Of a stretch of DNA of 64,000 bases, positions 62,595-64,000 are shown one piece after another (the first letter of the stretch is position 1; each line of letters starts with the position of its first letter). The notes under the pieces were generated by a model. It was not told the origin of the DNA. It made no database searches and saw only the letters and a list, made by a program, of their open reading frames with translations. The stretch comes from Rheinheimera riviphila (GTDB lineage: Bacteria; Pseudomonadota; Gammaproteobacteria; Enterobacterales; Alteromonadaceae): assembly GCF_004005945.1 (NCBI RefSeq), contig NZ_SACS01000017.1:1-64000 (forward strand). Direction: 5' to 3'. A program made the position numbers and the translations under genes.

Positions 62595-63893
62595 ATGGAA
62601 CAATTTCTGTATTACCTGAAAGTCAGTTGGATCAGCATCAAACGTGCGCCTTTGCCGTATGCGCTGACCATTTTTATCTTAAGTCTGGGGCTTGGGGTAT
62701 TTTTCGCCAATGCTACTTTTTACTATCAGCTCAATTCAGACCCACTGCCGCATAAAAGCGATAAATTGTTTTTTCCAATGACGTTGATGGTGCCTTATGA
62801 GTGCGCAGACTGCCCGCCACCCCGGGTGTTGAGTTATGCCAACGTGCAAAAGCTGAGTCAGAGCGATATTCCGACGGCTAAAGTCGGCATGTACAGCGCT
62901 GACGGTTATTTGCGGCTCGATACCAAACAAGCTCCAACCCCGGTCAGTATCCGGATGACCCAACCGGATTTTTTCCGGATGTTTGAAGTGCCGTTGTTGC
63001 ACGGTAGTATCTGGGCCGATGATAAAGCCCGTCTCGAGCTGATCTTAGCTAAACAAACCGCCGAAAAAATGTTTGGTCACAGTGACGTTGTCGGTGAAAA
63101 AATTCTGCTGGATGACCGCCATTTTACTGTGGTGGCGGTGCTGGACGACTGGCAAATGTTACCACGGCTGTATGACGCCAATAACCGCGCCCATTTGTCG
63201 GAAGCGGATCAGGTGTATATGCCGCTGGAGACCGGTTACGATTTTAATTACATGTCCAATCGCCAATCGCAAACTTTTGACGATACCGACTATCGTCAGT
63301 TGGCCACCCAAGGCCGGACCGGCGCATTAAACCAACTGCAATTTTGGGTGCAGCTGGATACCGAAGCGCAACAACAGGCCTATCGCCAGTTTATGAGCAA
63401 CTTAGTGGCCGATGAACAGAAAGCCGGTCGTCACCCAAGTGCTCCGAACAATCAATTGGTGCCGATGCGCAATATCGTCAGCTACTTCGGTGGTGAATCA
63501 GCAGATATCAAAGCTTTTGCTTTAGTGACGTTATTGTTTTTAGGCGTTTGTTTGTTCAATGCCAGTCATTTATCACTCAACCGCTATATCAGTAACCAAT
63601 ATGAATTCAGCCTGCGCCGCGCGCTTGGTGCCAGTCGTGGTCAATTGCAGCAACAAATGCTGGCCGATGTGTTGTTAATGGCAACCTTTTGTTGTGCTGG
63701 TGGTTTGCTGATCGCCTGGGGCGGCGTGAGCTTACTGAATTTCCTGTGGCCAGCCAACAGCCTGTTTGGCCGCTGGGACCTGACGTTATTACTGCTGTTA
63801 TTAGTTCTCACATTCACGATGAGTTATCTGGTGACTTTGTATCCTTCGCTGCGTGCATCATTTGGCGGCTTAAATCAGCAATTAAAGGAATAA
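62595..63893 (+). CDS. FtsX/MacB-like ABC transporter permease 1
   Basis: A 432-residue permease with TM1 (~20-42), a large MacB-type periplasmic domain (~45-290, with CADCPP) and three C-terminal helices (~312, ~360, ~395). The lone ATPase is upstream and a second permease begins 4 nt downstream, so the transporter is probably a heterodimer of permeases. Confidence 0.88.
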   Translation: MEQFLYYLKVSWISIKRAPLPYALTIFILSLGLGVFFANATFYYQLNSDPLPHKSDKLFFPMTLMVPYECADCPPPRVLSYANVQKLSQSDIPTAKVGMYSADGYLRLDTKQAPTPVSIRMTQPDFFRMFEVPLLHGSIWADDKARLELILAKQTAEKMFGHSDVVGEKILLDDRHFTVVAVLDDWQMLPRLYDANNRAHLSEADQVYMPLETGYDFNYMSNRQSQTFDDTDYRQLATQGRTGALNQLQFWVQLDTEAQQQAYRQFMSNLVADEQKAGRHPSAPNNQLVPMRNIVSYFGGESADIKAFALVTLLFLGVCLFNASHLSLNRYISNQYEFSLRRALGASRGQLQQQMLADVLLMATFCCAGGLLIAWGGVSLLNFLWPANSLFGRWDLTLLLLLLVLTFTMSYLVTLYPSLRASFGGLNQQLKE

Positions 63894-63897
63894 CTCT

Positions 63898-64000
63898 ATG
63901 TCATTGCATTTATTAATAAAATCTTTGCTGCGTCGGAAAGTGGTCACAGTGTTGTTATTGGTACAGCTGGCGATGACGCTGGCACTGTTGGTGAATAGTT
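63898..64000 (+). CDS. FtsX/MacB-like ABC transporter permease 2 (partial)
   Basis: The gene starts with an ATG at 63898 after AAAGGAA and runs off the window. The 34 visible residues (MSLHLLIKSLLRRK..., then a hydrophobic helix) are the cytoplasmic start and TM1 of a second permease. A histidine kinase and sigma-54 response regulator often follow in such operons. Confidence 0.75.
   Translation, partial: MSLHLLIKSLLRRKVVTVLLLVQLAMTLALLVNS

Overview
The window is chromosomal DNA of a free-living Gammaproteobacterium with mid-50s or slightly lower G+C. The mix of genes (AdiA/LdcA-type decarboxylase, catechol siderophore NRPS, GMC/subunit-3 sugar dehydrogenase, M28 and S8 secreted proteases, ydbH-ynbE-ydbL) suggests an aquatic, Rheinheimera/Alteromonadales-like bacterium. 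No rRNA or other taxonomic marker is present, so this placement is inference.

Layout: 1-9.7 kb is housekeeping and accessory: a small exported protein, an Orn/Lys/Arg decarboxylase, a periplasmic Kelch protein, a DJ-1/PfpI membrane protein, a chemoreceptor, then a 126-bp palindromic repeat and an XRE-cupin regulator with azlC-azlD (branched-chain amino acid export). At 9.9-12.2 kb sits a DarTG toxin-antitoxin/phage-defence operon. It is unusual because a second, divergent DarT-like gene precedes the canonical darT-darG pair.

12.3-36.2 kb is a complete catechol siderophore locus. A tightly overlapping leftward operon (entC, entE, entB, a C-A-T NRPS with a lysine-like code, entA, a TubC-C-A-T-E-C-T NRPS, a ferric-siderophore reductase, a free-standing adenylation protein) makes 2,3-dihydroxybenzoate and builds a DHB peptide. 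A divergent MFS exporter shares a Fur-box promoter region. A PepSY membrane protein with two small membrane proteins, a TonB-dependent receptor under a second Fur-like box, and an EntD-type phosphopantetheinyl transferase complete the system. No thioesterase domain is visible, so the release step and final product are open.

36.2-49.9 kb is mixed: a tiny membrane protein, a GH13 lipoprotein, secreted hypothetical proteins, two closely related M28 aminopeptidases, and between them a 3-keto-sugar operon (DUF1080 hydrolase, GMC oxidoreductase, Tat-type subunit 3) with a LacI-type dyad upstream. At 41.66-43.09 kb an orphan gene is flanked by two inverted copies of a ~233-bp structured repeat. Conserved blocks in the repeat alternate with stems whose sequence differs between copies while pairing is kept. 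This is the strongest candidate for an undescribed element.

50-64 kb holds a GGDEF-EAL protein, a periplasmic solute-binding protein, an M16 protease lipoprotein, the ydbH-ynbE-ydbL envelope lipid-transport operon, an S8 protease with a PPC domain, and a sigma-54-type promoter with upstream palindromes driving an HlyD/MacB-like export operon that runs off the window end.
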